Of a stretch of DNA of 64,000 nucleotides, positions 34,687-43,273 are shown one piece after another (positions within the stretch are counted from its first letter, which is position 1; each line of letters starts with the position of its first letter). Source of the stretch: Microcella flavibacter (lineage in GTDB: Bacteria; Actinomycetota; Actinomycetes; Actinomycetales; Microbacteriaceae); the NCBI RefSeq assembly GCF_012530535.1, contig NZ_CP051299.1, positions 2,108,001-2,172,000 of the forward strand, given 5' to 3'. The position numbers and the translations under genes were made by a program. The notes beneath the pieces were generated by a model. That model saw only the letters and a program-made list of their open reading frames with translations, made no database searches and was not told the origin of the DNA.

Positions 34687-35740
34687 CGCCGGCACGCTCC
34701 AACAGGTGGGCGAACGCTCCTGTATCGCGCAGTGTCGTCGGCGTCCAGCGCACGACGCCGAGGCCGAGCGCGCGCAGCCGGTCCTCGCGCAGCTTCTCGT
34801 CGACGACGGCCCTGGCCGCGGATCGACCGTCGCCCGCGTCCCTCGTCAGGTACTTGGCGACACCATCGCACTCGCCGACGAGGTGCGCCTCCGGCCAGAA
34901 GAAGTCGACGACCATCGGCCCTTCGCGGTCGCGGAAGACGACCTGCTGCCTCGGCGGCGAGAATCCGAGATCGAGGATGAGCAGCAGGCTGCGCGCCTCG
35001 GCCGGCGACTCGCACCCGTCGGTCGCGAGTCGCAGCAGCGCTCGCGCCGCGCGGACTCCCCTTGCGGCGCCGAGCAGGTCCAACTCGGCGCCGACCTCCG
35101 CCGGCGTCGTGAGGGGCGACCCGTCTCGAGGCGAGAACAGTCCAGAGCACAGCAGTTCGAAGGCGGTGCGGCGCGGAGCTGTGCGAGCGACGTCGGCGAG
35201 CGTCCGTGCGGGCGTCGTCACTGGCAGTCCGTCGACGCGGTCGATCTCGGCGAGCGCATGCGAGTGTCGCGCGGTTCGTCCGCTGCTGTGCGCCGAGCAT
35301 CCCTGCGGCACGGTCAGAATGGGACGATCGGGCCACCGCGACAGCGTGCGCGCGCCGTGCAGCATCGCCGCCGATTCGTGCGAGATCACGTTGCCGACGG
35401 GAGCGACGAGACCGGCGGCGCGGGTGAGTGCGCGGAATCGATCGTCGTCGGGATGCTCGCCTCGAGCGATCGCGGACGTCGTGGCGTTGCGCCAGCGGAG
35501 CACTCCACGCACCACGGGGGTCAACTCGCCGGCGCGGACGAACGCCCGCAGCTCGCCCTCAAGCCCGCGAGCCGACCAGTCGGAGCGCCGCACGAACTCG
35601 TCGACCCACGTCGGCCGGCCGATGACCGCCGGGCCCGCCGTGGTGATGATCCCGCTGAAGCCCTCCGCGATGTGCGCCATGCGCGGAGGATGCCCGCCCG
35701 CGAGAGCGGCTCGGCGCCACCCGTGCACGATCGGGGCCAT
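34676..35740 (-). CDS. AbiEi-like/DUF559 PD-(D/E)XK nuclease-fold protein
   Basis: A 354-residue protein. The N-terminal two-thirds resemble AbiEi antitoxin-type proteins: a winged-helix region, VISHESAAMLHGARTL near residue 125 and LPVTTPARTLADVARTAPRR near residue 180. The C-terminal third is DUF559/Vsr-like, with SPAEA, then MVVDFFWPEA and LVGECDGVAKY giving the acidic residues of a PD-(D/E)XK site, and EDRLRALGLGVVRWT. No methylase or restriction partner is adjacent. The ATG at 35740 is a moderate choice; an ATG at 35680 is possible. The gene is bracketed by two copies of a palindromic repeat, and its stop lies within one of them. Confidence 0.75.
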   Translation of the reverse strand: MAPIVHGWRRAALAGGHPPRMAHIAEGFSGIITTAGPAVIGRPTWVDEFVRRSDWSARGLEGELRAFVRAGELTPVVRGVLRWRNATTSAIARGEHPDDDRFRALTRAAGLVAPVGNVISHESAAMLHGARTLSRWPDRPILTVPQGCSAHSSGRTARHSHALAEIDRVDGLPVTTPARTLADVARTAPRRTAFELLCSGLFSPRDGSPLTTPAEVGAELDLLGAARGVRAARALLRLATDGCESPAEARSLLLILDLGFSPPRQQVVFRDREGPMVVDFFWPEAHLVGECDGVAKYLTRDAGDGRSAARAVVDEKLREDRLRALGLGVVRWTPTTLRDTGAFAHLLERAGAPR

Positions 35741-35786
35741 CTCACGACCACCCCCGGTTCGGGAGGAGTCGCACGGCCTGCGCGCT

Positions 35787-35859
35787 CGTCGAGTTGCGCT
35801 CTCGATGTCGAGTTGAGGTTTCTGAAGCGACAACTCGACGGGACCGCCGCAACTCGGCG
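35787..35859. repeat. 73-bp nested palindromic repeat (copy B, 5' side of the DUF559 gene)
   Basis: CGTCGAGTTGCGCT (35787-35800) is identical to the left end of copy A. The inner stem is GTCGAGTTG (35807-35815) with CAACTCGAC (35831-35839), again around 15 bases. The outer arms CGAGTTGCG (35790-35798) and CGCAACTCG (35848-35856) pair perfectly. Compared with copy A, the inner stem changes C:G to T:A on both arms, a compensatory pair. It lies 46 bp upstream of the gene start. Confidence 0.85.
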
Positions 35860-35932
35860 AATCGAGGGGGACTACGTCGCGCCAGCGCGGCCACCGCGTG
35901 GGGCGCGGCGCGGCTCGGCCGCGCGGGACGCG

Positions 35933-37372
35933 CTACTCGTGCACGACGTGCATCGCGCGCGCAGCATCCGTCACGGCGCCCGAGAGGGACGGGTACACCG
36001 AGTACGCGCGGGCCAGCTGGTCGACGGTCAGGCGGTGCTCGACCGCGAGCGCGATGGGCAGGATGAGCTCGGAGGCCTTCGGCCCGACGACGACCCCGCC
36101 GATGACGGTGCCCGAGCCGGTGCGGGCGAAGAGCTTGATGAAGCCGTCCTTGACGCCCTGCATCTTGGCGCGCGGGTTCGAGGCGAGCGGCAGCTTGTAG
36201 ATCTGGCCCTGGGCGACGCCGTCCTCGATCTGCTTCTGCGACCAGCCGACGGTGGCGATCTCGGGCGCGGTGAAGATGTTCGAGGTGACGTTGCGCAGCT
36301 CGATGGGCGAGACGGCGTCGCCGAGCGCGTGGAAGACCGCGGTGCGGCCCTGCATCGAGGCGACCGAGGCGAGGGGCAGCGAGTCGCTGCAGTCGCCGAC
36401 CGCGTAGATGGACGGGATGGAGGTGCGCGCAACCCGGTTGGTGCGGATGTGCCCGCTCTCGGTGAGCTGCACCCCGGCCTCCTCGAGCCCGATGCCGGCG
36501 GTGTTCGGGATCGACCCGACGGCCATGAGCACGTGGCTGCCCTCGATGACGCGGCCGTCGCCGAGGTCGACGCGCACGACGTCGCCGTCGCGGACGACGG
36601 ACTGCGCGCGGCTGCGGCTGAGCAGCTCCATGCCGTTGCGGCGGAACACGCGCTCGATGAGGGCGGCGGCATCCGCATCCTCGCCCGGCAGCACCTGGTC
36701 GCGGCTGGAGACGAGGGTGACCTTCGCGCCGAGCGCGGTGTAGGCGCTGGCGAACTCGGCGCCGGTGACGCCCGAGCCGACGACGATGAGGTGCTCGGGC
36801 ACGTCGTCGATCTCGTAGAGCTGCTTCCAGGTGAGGATGCGCTCGCCGTCGGGCTTCGCATGATCCAGTTCGCGCGGCGAGGCGCCGACGGCGACGATGA
36901 CCGTGTCGGCGTCGCAGGTGTCGACGTCCGTGCGCTTCTTGCCGGATCCGACCGAGACCACGACGCGCTGCGGGCCGTCGAGCCGCCCGTCGCCGACGAC
37001 GATGCGCACGCCGGCCTTCACGAGCTGCTGCTTCATGTCCTCCGACTGCTGGCGCGCGAGGCGCAGCAGGCGCTGGTTGACGGCGCGCAGGTTGACGGTG
37101 ACCTCGGGCTTGACGCTGCGCCCGCTCTCGCCGCGGGCGAAGAACTGCACGCCGAGGTCGGTGGCGTCGCCGATGGCGCCCGCGGCCTCGGCCGTGGCGA
37201 TGAGGGTCTTCGAGGGCACGACGTCGGTGAGCACGGCCGAGCCGCCGACGCCGACCCGCTCGACGAGGGTGACGTCGGCGCCGAACTGGGCGCCGGCGAG
37301 GGCGGCCTCGTAGCCGCCGGGCCCTCCCCCGAGAACGACGATGCGGTGCTGGCGTTCGAAGAGACTGGGCAT
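35933..37372 (-). CDS. NAD(P)H-quinone dehydrogenase of the LpdA type
   Basis: A 479-residue flavoprotein disulfide-reductase fold. FAD motif VVLGGGPGGYEAALAGAQFG, NAD motif LIVVGSGVTGAEFASAY, and the second FAD motif SIYAVGDCSDS. The redox cysteine pair of dihydrolipoamide dehydrogenase is absent (GGSAVLTDVVPSKTLI), and the C-terminal His-Glu pair is not seen, so it cannot oxidise dihydrolipoamide. This matches the mycobacterial LpdA (Rv3303c) group of quinone reductases. The ATG at 37372 has GGAGGA upstream. It is divergent from the PNP gene with 79 bp between starts. Confidence 0.85.
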   Translation of the reverse strand: MPSLFERQHRIVVLGGGPGGYEAALAGAQFGADVTLVERVGVGGSAVLTDVVPSKTLIATAEAAGAIGDATDLGVQFFARGESGRSVKPEVTVNLRAVNQRLLRLARQQSEDMKQQLVKAGVRIVVGDGRLDGPQRVVVSVGSGKKRTDVDTCDADTVIVAVGASPRELDHAKPDGERILTWKQLYEIDDVPEHLIVVGSGVTGAEFASAYTALGAKVTLVSSRDQVLPGEDADAAALIERVFRRNGMELLSRSRAQSVVRDGDVVRVDLGDGRVIEGSHVLMAVGSIPNTAGIGLEEAGVQLTESGHIRTNRVARTSIPSIYAVGDCSDSLPLASVASMQGRTAVFHALGDAVSPIELRNVTSNIFTAPEIATVGWSQKQIEDGVAQGQIYKLPLASNPRAKMQGVKDGFIKLFARTGSGTVIGGVVVGPKASELILPIALAVEHRLTVDQLARAYSVYPSLSGAVTDAARAMHVVHE

Positions 37373-37438
37373 GCCCCTATCCTCCCACGCGGCGCGGATG
37401 CGCACCGATGCGCAGAAGCCCGCTCACCTGCGCGGCAA

Positions 37439-37444
37439 TACGAT
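37439..37444 (+). promoter_or_regulatory. Candidate -10 element of the purine-nucleoside phosphorylase gene
   Basis: TACGAT ends seven bases before the ATG at 37452. The alternative ATG at 37443 would overlap this hexamer, which favours 37452 as the start. Confidence 0.4.
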
Positions 37445-37451
37445 GGGGGCC

Positions 37452-38285
37452 ATGACCGACCACGCCGCGCACCCCCTCGACGACCCCGCCGCCGACCCGT
37501 TCGCGCTCGCCGCGGAGGCCGCGGCGCAGATCGCCGCGATCACGGGCGTCGAGAAGCACGACATCGCCCTCACCCTCGGCTCGGGCTGGGCGAAGGCCGC
37601 CGACCTCATCGGCGAGACGACGCACACGATCGCCGCGACCGACGTCGCCGGCTTCAGCAAGCCGGCGCTCAGCGGCCACGTGGGCACCCTCCGCTCGGTG
37701 CTGCTGCCGAGCGGCAAGCGCGCCCTCGTCATCGGCGCCCGCACCCACTACTACGAGGGGCACGGGGTGCGCCGCGTCGTCCACTCGGTGCGCACGGCGG
37801 CCGCGGCCGGGGCATCCATCATGATCCTCACCAACGGCGCGGGCGGCATCAAGGAGCACTGGACGCCCGGCACCCCCGTGCTCATCAGCGACCACCTCAA
37901 CCTCACGGCCGACTCGCCCCTCGAGGGCGCCACCTTCATCGACCTCACCGACCTCTACTCGCAGCGCCTGCGGGCCATCGCCCGCGAGATCGACCCGGGC
38001 CTCGACGAGGGCGTCTACGTGCAGAACCGCGGACCGCACTACGAGACGCCCGCCGAGGTGCAGATGGCGAAGGCCATGGGCGGCCACATCGTGGGCATGT
38101 CGACGGCGCTCGAGGCGATCGCGGCCCGCCAGTCGGGCATGGAGGTGCTGGGCCTCTCGCTCATCACCAACCTCGGCGCGGGCATCTCGCCCGAGCCGCT
38201 CAGCCACGGCGAGGTCATCCAGGCCGGCAAGGACGCCGAGCCGGTCATCAGCGCGCTGCTGGCCCGCATCGTCGCGGCGCTGTAG
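37452..38285 (+). CDS. Purine-nucleoside phosphorylase (class II, PunA-like)
   Basis: A 277-residue trimeric-type PNP. It has LTLGSGWAKAADLI, GHVGTLRSVLLPSGK, GARTHYYEGHG, ILTNGAGGIKEHW, GPHYETPAEV and GMSTALEAIAARQ, all PNP-II active-site segments. It phosphorolyses inosine and guanosine to base and ribose-1-phosphate. The downstream phosphosugar mutase can take the pentose phosphate onward, making a purine salvage unit. Confidence 0.93.
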   Translation: MTDHAAHPLDDPAADPFALAAEAAAQIAAITGVEKHDIALTLGSGWAKAADLIGETTHTIAATDVAGFSKPALSGHVGTLRSVLLPSGKRALVIGARTHYYEGHGVRRVVHSVRTAAAAGASIMILTNGAGGIKEHWTPGTPVLISDHLNLTADSPLEGATFIDLTDLYSQRLRAIAREIDPGLDEGVYVQNRGPHYETPAEVQMAKAMGGHIVGMSTALEAIAARQSGMEVLGLSLITNLGAGISPEPLSHGEVIQAGKDAEPVISALLARIVAAL

Positions 38286-38354
38286 CCCCGCCAACCGACC
38301 CGCCCCCGACCCGAGCGACCACCGCGGCACCGCTGCCGCCGGAAGGAGCATCCC

Positions 38355-40034
38355 GTGACCACGATCGACGCCGCCAAGGCCTGGCGCGACCAGGATCCCG
38401 ATGCCGAGACGCGCGCCGAGCTCGACGCGCTCATCCCGCGCGCGGAGGAGGGCGACGCGGCCGCGATGTCCGCCTTGCGCGACCGCTTCGACAGCCGACT
38501 CGCCTTCGGCACCGCGGGGCTCCGCGGCGAGCTGGGCGCGGGCCCGAACCGCATGAACCGCGTGCTCGTCGCGCAGGCGGCCGCCGGTTTCGCCGACTTC
38601 CTGAGGGCCCGAGAGGATGCCCCCTCCATCGTCATCGGCTACGACGGGCGCATCAACTCCGACGTCTTCGCGCGCGACACCGCCGAGATCATGGCCGGCG
38701 CGGGGGTGCGCGCTGTGCTGCTGCCCCGCGCGCTGCCGACGCCCGTGCTCGCCTTCGCCGTGCGCCACCTCGACGTCAGCGCCGGCGTCATGGTGACGGC
38801 GAGCCACAACCCGCCGCGCGACAACGGCTACAAGGTCTACCTCGGCGGCGCGGACCAGGGCTCGCAGATCGTCGCCCCCGTCGACGGCGAGATCCACCGG
38901 GCGATCCTCGCGGTCGCCGATCGCACGACGGTGGATGCCCTCCCGCGGTCGACCGACTACGCCCTCGCCGACGAGGCCGTCGTCGAGGAGTACGTGCAGC
39001 GCACGGCCGCCCTCGTGCCGTCGGGCGCGGGCGCGCCCGCCCGCGTCGTCGTGCCCTTCGTCTACACCGCCATGCACGGCGTCGGGTGGGAGGTCGCGGA
39101 GCGCGTCCTCGCCGCCGCCGGCCTCGGCGAGGCCACCGTCGTGCCCGAGCAGATCGCGCCCGACGGCGCCTTCCCGACGGTCGCCTTCCCGAACCCGGAG
39201 GAGCCGGGCGCGATGGACCTGTCGTACGCGACGGCGAACCGCTCGGGCGCGCAGCTCGTCATCGCCAACGACCCCGACGCCGACCGGCTCGCGGTGGCCG
39301 TGCCCGACGCGTCCGCGCCCGACGGGTGGCGCCGGCTGAGCGGCAACGAGGTGGGGGCGCTGCTGGGCTGGCGCATCGCCGAGCGCCTGCACCGAGCGGG
39401 TGCGCGGGCGAAGCTCGCGGCATCCATCGTCTCCTCCCCCGCCCTCGCGGCCGTCGCCGACTCGTACGGCCTCAGCTACAGCGACACCCTCACCGGGTTC
39501 AAGTGGGTCTCGCGCGTCGGCGGGCTCGCCTACGGCTACGAGGAGGCCCTCGGCTACCTCGTCGACCCCGAGAAGGTGCGCGACAAGGACGGCATCTCGG
39601 CCGCGGTCGAGTTCCTCGCCCTCGTCGGCGAGCTGGCCGCCGAGGGGCGCACGATCGCCGACCACCAGGCCGACTTCGACGAGCGCTTCGGCGCCTTCGC
39701 GAGCGCCCAGGTCTCGCTGCGCGTCACCGACCTCGCCCGCATCGGCGCGATCATGAGCGCCCTGCGCGCGAACCCGCCGACATCGATCGGGGGCGTCGAG
39801 GTGCGCCAGGTCGACGACTTCATCGACGGCTTCGGGGTGTTCCCGGCGGGCGACATCCTGCGGTTCTGGATGCACGGCGGCGCCCGCGTCATCGTGCGGC
39901 CGAGCGGCACCGAGCCCAAGGTCAAGGTCTACATCGACGCCTCGTCGACCGCCGGCCCGGCGGCCGAGCGACGACGAGACGCCGAGGCGCAGGTCGCGGC
40001 GCTCGAGGAGGGCATGCGGGCGCTCGTCGCCTGA
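38355..40034 (+). CDS. Phospho-sugar mutase (PGM/PMM or phosphopentomutase-like)
   Basis: A 559-residue alpha-D-phosphohexomutase. Near the N-terminus is FGTAGLRGELGAGPNRMN; the phosphoserine loop is VMVTASHNPPRDNGYKVY near residue 150; the metal loop DPDADRLAVAV is near residue 305; the C-terminal phosphate clamp is VIVRPSGTEPKVKVY. The GTG at 38355 follows GGAAGGAG. In actinobacteria this longer form accompanies PNP and probably converts ribose-1-phosphate or deoxyribose-1-phosphate to the 5-phosphate; glucose-1-phosphate is the alternative. Confidence 0.88.
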   Translation: MTTIDAAKAWRDQDPDAETRAELDALIPRAEEGDAAAMSALRDRFDSRLAFGTAGLRGELGAGPNRMNRVLVAQAAAGFADFLRAREDAPSIVIGYDGRINSDVFARDTAEIMAGAGVRAVLLPRALPTPVLAFAVRHLDVSAGVMVTASHNPPRDNGYKVYLGGADQGSQIVAPVDGEIHRAILAVADRTTVDALPRSTDYALADEAVVEEYVQRTAALVPSGAGAPARVVVPFVYTAMHGVGWEVAERVLAAAGLGEATVVPEQIAPDGAFPTVAFPNPEEPGAMDLSYATANRSGAQLVIANDPDADRLAVAVPDASAPDGWRRLSGNEVGALLGWRIAERLHRAGARAKLAASIVSSPALAAVADSYGLSYSDTLTGFKWVSRVGGLAYGYEEALGYLVDPEKVRDKDGISAAVEFLALVGELAAEGRTIADHQADFDERFGAFASAQVSLRVTDLARIGAIMSALRANPPTSIGGVEVRQVDDFIDGFGVFPAGDILRFWMHGGARVIVRPSGTEPKVKVYIDASSTAGPAAERRRDAEAQVAALEEGMRALVA

Positions 40035-40073
40035 GCCGGCCCGTCGCCTCGGCCGGCGCCCCGTGAGAGCGCT

Positions 40074-40166
40074 GCGTGTCGCAACTCCTGCATCCGTGCC
40101 CGCGCTCCGCGCGCTGCCGCGACGCCTCGCCCTCGCCGCGCGAAGACTGCAGGAGTTGCGGCACGC
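40074..40166. repeat. 93-bp MITE-like element with 19-bp inverted ends (copy C)
   Basis: The left end GCGTGTCGCAACTCCTGCA (40074-40092) and the right end TGCAGGAGTTGCGGCACGC (40148-40166) are inverted complements at 18 of 19 positions, with 55 bp between them. No open frame is supported inside. It lies between the mutase gene and a membrane-protein gene. A second 93-bp copy with near-identical ends is at 63675-63767. Confidence 0.85.
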
Positions 40167-40227
40167 CGACCCGTGCCGCCGCCCCCACCCCGATCCCGCC
40201 CGTAGCCCCCTGTGCTTGACTGATCGG

Positions 40228-41364
40228 GTGCCCCGACCCCGCCTGCTGACCCCCCTCGTGGCGCGCCTGCTGTTGCTCGCGCTCGTCGTCGGCGCGGTCG
40301 GCATCGGGGCGGGTGCGGTGGGGCAGCCGGAGCTCTCCGGGCTGCTGCGCACCGCGGGCATCCTCATCGCGGCCACGGCCCTCGTCGCCCTGTGGGCCCG
40401 CCGCGGGCACGACCGCCTCGAGCGCCTGCCGGCCATCTCGGCCGTCATCATGGCCGTCGCCACCGCGCTCGCGGCCGTCGCCATCATCTGGCTGCTCAAC
40501 AACGGCCCCGACCGGCCGATCGGCCTGATCGGCGCGACCGCGGCGATCGGCATCGTCACGGCGAGCGCCGCGGCGAGCGCCGGCACCACGATCCTCATCC
40601 GCGCGCACGTCGAGGCCATGCCCGCCCACGTGTGGAGCGGCATCGGCGGCGCCGGCCTCGCCATCCCCTTCATCGTCGCGGGCGCCGCCCCCGAGGCCGT
40701 CATGGCCGGCGCCGTCGGCCTCGCCATCGCCGACCGCGCCTACCACCGCAACCAGGCGCACGAGCTCGCCGTGCGGGAGGCACGCCTCCGCGGCGAGCCG
40801 GTGCCCGCGCCCGCCCCGCGCTGGACCCCGCGGGAACGCCGCCGCGCCCTCGTCCTCGGCCTCGCCGCCGTGCTCGTCGTCGCCCTCGCCTGGGCGGTCG
40901 GCATCGGCATCGGCGAGCTGCTGGGCGCCGCCGCCGTCGGGCAGGCCTTCGCCGTCGTCGCGCTCGCCGTCATCCCGCTCGCCCTGCAGACGGCGCTGCT
41001 GATGCGCAGCGCGCGTGCGTTCCGGCCGTGGGCGATCGCGGGCGCCGGGATGCTCGCTCTCGCCGCCCTCACCGCCCTCCTCGTGCCGCTCGAGGCCGTG
41101 AGCTTCGCGGCGATCGCCCTGCAGTCGGCCGCCGTCGCCCTGCTCGCCGGCGCGCTCGCCCGGCTCGGGCGCGGAGCCGGCCGCGAGGGCGCGGCCCAGG
41201 TCGCCGTACTCGCCGCCACCCTGTGGTGGCTCACCATCGTGCCGACGGGCGGCCTGCTCATCGCGGTCGTCGCCATCGTCACGACCGCGATGTCGTTCCG
41301 CCGGAAGGCGGCGAGCGCCCCGCGCCCGACGCGGCCGCCGCAGTCGGCGACCGCCGCCGGCTGA
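40228..41364 (+). CDS. Hypothetical polytopic membrane protein
   Basis: A 378-residue protein with about ten hydrophobic helices (LLLLALVVGAVGIGAGAVG is the first) and a short basic loop RWTPRERRRALVLG near residue 210. It is extremely rich in Ala, Val and Leu. I do not recognise the family. The GTG at 40228 is chosen because an in-frame extension to 40063 would run through the repeat at 40074-40166 and adds only Arg/Ala-rich sequence. No obvious partner; the next genes are convergent PTS genes. Confidence 0.6.
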   Translation: MPRPRLLTPLVARLLLLALVVGAVGIGAGAVGQPELSGLLRTAGILIAATALVALWARRGHDRLERLPAISAVIMAVATALAAVAIIWLLNNGPDRPIGLIGATAAIGIVTASAAASAGTTILIRAHVEAMPAHVWSGIGGAGLAIPFIVAGAAPEAVMAGAVGLAIADRAYHRNQAHELAVREARLRGEPVPAPAPRWTPRERRRALVLGLAAVLVVALAWAVGIGIGELLGAAAVGQAFAVVALAVIPLALQTALLMRSARAFRPWAIAGAGMLALAALTALLVPLEAVSFAAIALQSAAVALLAGALARLGRGAGREGAAQVAVLAATLWWLTIVPTGGLLIAVVAIVTTAMSFRRKAASAPRPTRPPQSATAAG

Positions 41365-41418
41365 ACCGGGCCGCAGCGCCGCGCCGACGCGTCGCATCGC
41401 GTCGCGTCGCGAGGACCT

Positions 41419-41691
41419 TCAGCCGATCGCGGCCTCGATCTTGCGGCTCAGCTCCTCGGTGTCGAAGTAGTTCTCGATCACGACGACGTCGGCGCGCGTC
41501 GGGCCGATCGCCTCGACGAACTCGGCGCTCGTGAGGATGACCTGCGCGTCGGCGGCCACGGTGCAGACCGAGGCGATGTCGGCCGCCACGACCGAGGCCG
41601 TGAGGCCCAGGCGCTGCAGCACGCGCTCGGCGTTGACCTTGAGGATGCCGCTCGAGCCGATGCCCGCGCCGCAGATGGTGACGATCTTCAT
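41419..41691 (-). CDS. PTS EIIB component, ascorbate/lactose-like
   Basis: A 90-residue protein. It starts MKIVTICGAGIGSSGILKV, the P-loop-like phosphocysteine site of UlaB/SgaB-type EIIB. It takes phosphate from EIIA and would pass it to a sugar in an EIIC channel. No EIIC gene is present in the window. The start overlaps the EIIA stop by 4 bp, so it closes an add-EIIA-EIIB operon. A regulatory role, or partnership with an EIIC encoded elsewhere, must be considered. Confidence 0.85.
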   Translation of the reverse strand: MKIVTICGAGIGSSGILKVNAERVLQRLGLTASVVAADIASVCTVAADAQVILTSAEFVEAIGPTRADVVVIENYFDTEELSRKIEAAIG

Positions 41692-42140
41692 GCGCCGCTC
41701 CGGCCCTCGAGGATGGCGCGCACCTCGTCGCGCGTGGTCGCCGCGGCGACCGCCGCGATGGCGGAGGAGTCGTTGAACGCGTTCGCGAGAGCGGCGACCG
41801 AGGCGAGGTGGGCATCCGGAGCCACGCCGGCGAGGCCGATGACGACCCGCACCGGATCGTTGTGCGCGTGCCCGAAGGCGACCGGCTCGGCGAGCGTCAC
41901 CACCGAGAGCCCTTCGCAGCGCACGTCCGCGCCGGGGCGCGCGTGGGCGAGGGCGAGGCCGGGCGCGATGACGATGTACGGGCCGTGATCGTCGACCATG
42001 CGGATCATCGCCTCGGTGTACTCGGCGGTCGTGCATCCCGAATCCACGAGGGCGTCGCCGGCGAGGCGTACCGCATCGCGCCAGTCGGCGGCGCGGGCGC
42101 CCACGACGATGGCGCGATCGGCGAGCGGCGGCAGGGTCAT
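41688..42140 (-). CDS. PTS EIIA component, mannitol/fructose/ascorbate-like
   Basis: A 150-residue protein. The phosphohistidine site is in GLALAHARPGADV near residue 68, and the domain ending matches UlaC/FruA EIIA. EIIA receives phosphate from HPr. It overlaps the adenosine deaminase stop and the EIIB start by 4 bp each. The coupling of a PTS phosphorelay pair to adenosine deaminase is unusual. Confidence 0.87.
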   Translation of the reverse strand: MTLPPLADRAIVVGARAADWRDAVRLAGDALVDSGCTTAEYTEAMIRMVDDHGPYIVIAPGLALAHARPGADVRCEGLSVVTLAEPVAFGHAHNDPVRVVIGLAGVAPDAHLASVAALANAFNDSSAIAAVAAATTRDEVRAILEGRSGA

Positions 42141-43273
42141 CGATCGCCCTCGGCGTCGAGGAAGGGCTCGAATCCGGCGATGATCGCGTCGGTGAGGGTC
42201 TCGCGGTCGTCGACGGAGAGGAAGGCGGCCGACGCGGCGTTGAGCTGAAGGGTGAGCACGTCGTCGAGGTCGTAGCCGAAGGCCTCGCTCACGAGCGCGA
42301 GCTCGCGGCTCAGCGTCGTGCCGCTCATGAGGCGGTTGTCGGTGTTCACCGTCACGAGGAAACCCAGCTGGTAGAAGAGGTCGAGCGGGTGGTCGACCAT
42401 CTCGTCGCCCCACTGCGCGATCGCGCCGGTCTGCAGGTTCGAGCTCGGGCTCGTCTCCAGGCAGATGCGGCGGTCCTTGATCCACTCGGCGAGCTCGCCG
42501 AGGCGGGCGTAGCTGGTGCCGTTCTCGGTCGAGATCTCGATGTCCTCGGCCAGGCGCACGCCGTGGCCGAGGCGCAGGGCGCGGCCGTCGAGCAGCGCGC
42601 CGCGGATCGAGTCGAGGCCGTCGGCCTCGCCCGCGTGCACCGTGGCGGGGAAGAAGCTCTGCGCCAGGTGGTCGAAGGCGTCGCGCATGCGGCCCGCCGG
42701 GAACCCGGCCTCAGCGCCGGCGATGTCGAAGCCGACCACGCCCGCGTGCCGGTGGCGCACCGCGAGCTCGGCGATCTCGAGACCGCGGTCGGCGTGGCGC
42801 ATCGCGCTGATCAGCTGGCCGACGCGGATGGTGCGGCCGTCGGCGCGCGCCTCGGCGACGCCGTCGTCGAGGCCCGCCTGCACGGCCTCGACCGCCTCGT
42901 CGAGGCTGAGGTCCTTCTGCTGGTGCTGCTCGGGCGCCCAGCGGATCTCGCCCCAGATGACGCCGTCGGCGGCCAGGTCGAGCACGAACTCGTGCGCGAC
43001 GCGGCGCAGCCCCTCGGCGGTCTGCATCACGGCGGTGGTGATGTCGAAGGTCTTCAGGTACTCCACGAGCGAGCCCGAGTTGCTCTTCTCGGCGAACCAG
43101 GCACCCAGCTCGTCGGCCGTCGTCGCCGGCAGCTCGAGGCCGATCCCGGCGGCGAGCTCGATGATCGTCTGCGGCCGCAGACCCCCGTCGAGGTGGTCGT
43201 GCAGCGACACCTTGGGCAGCTGCTCGAGGGCGATGTCGGTGCCGGGGAGGAGGGTCTCAGTCGCCGTCGTCAT
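42137..43273 (-). CDS. add: Adenosine deaminase
   Basis: A 378-residue zinc hydrolase. Zinc ligands HDHLDGG near residue 27, ATVHAGEADG near residue 215, catalytic LGHGVRL near residue 240 and VTVNTDNRLMSGTTLS near residue 300 are present; the NTDNR form is common in actinobacterial enzymes. It deaminates adenosine and deoxyadenosine to inosine compounds, feeding the PNP. The ATG at 43273 lies seven bases after a minus-strand TAGGTT. Confidence 0.95.
   Translation of the reverse strand: MTTATETLLPGTDIALEQLPKVSLHDHLDGGLRPQTIIELAAGIGLELPATTADELGAWFAEKSNSGSLVEYLKTFDITTAVMQTAEGLRRVAHEFVLDLAADGVIWGEIRWAPEQHQQKDLSLDEAVEAVQAGLDDGVAEARADGRTIRVGQLISAMRHADRGLEIAELAVRHRHAGVVGFDIAGAEAGFPAGRMRDAFDHLAQSFFPATVHAGEADGLDSIRGALLDGRALRLGHGVRLAEDIEISTENGTSYARLGELAEWIKDRRICLETSPSSNLQTGAIAQWGDEMVDHPLDLFYQLGFLVTVNTDNRLMSGTTLSRELALVSEAFGYDLDDVLTLQLNAASAAFLSVDDRETLTDAIIAGFEPFLDAEGDR

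Noticed and set aside
34622-40066. A plus-strand open frame of 1,814 codons spanning several genes
   Set aside because: It is Arg/Gly/Ala-rich, lies antisense or out of frame to the DUF559, quinone-reductase, PNP and mutase genes, which all have clear motifs, and has no domain of its own. Long spurious frames are expected at this GC content.
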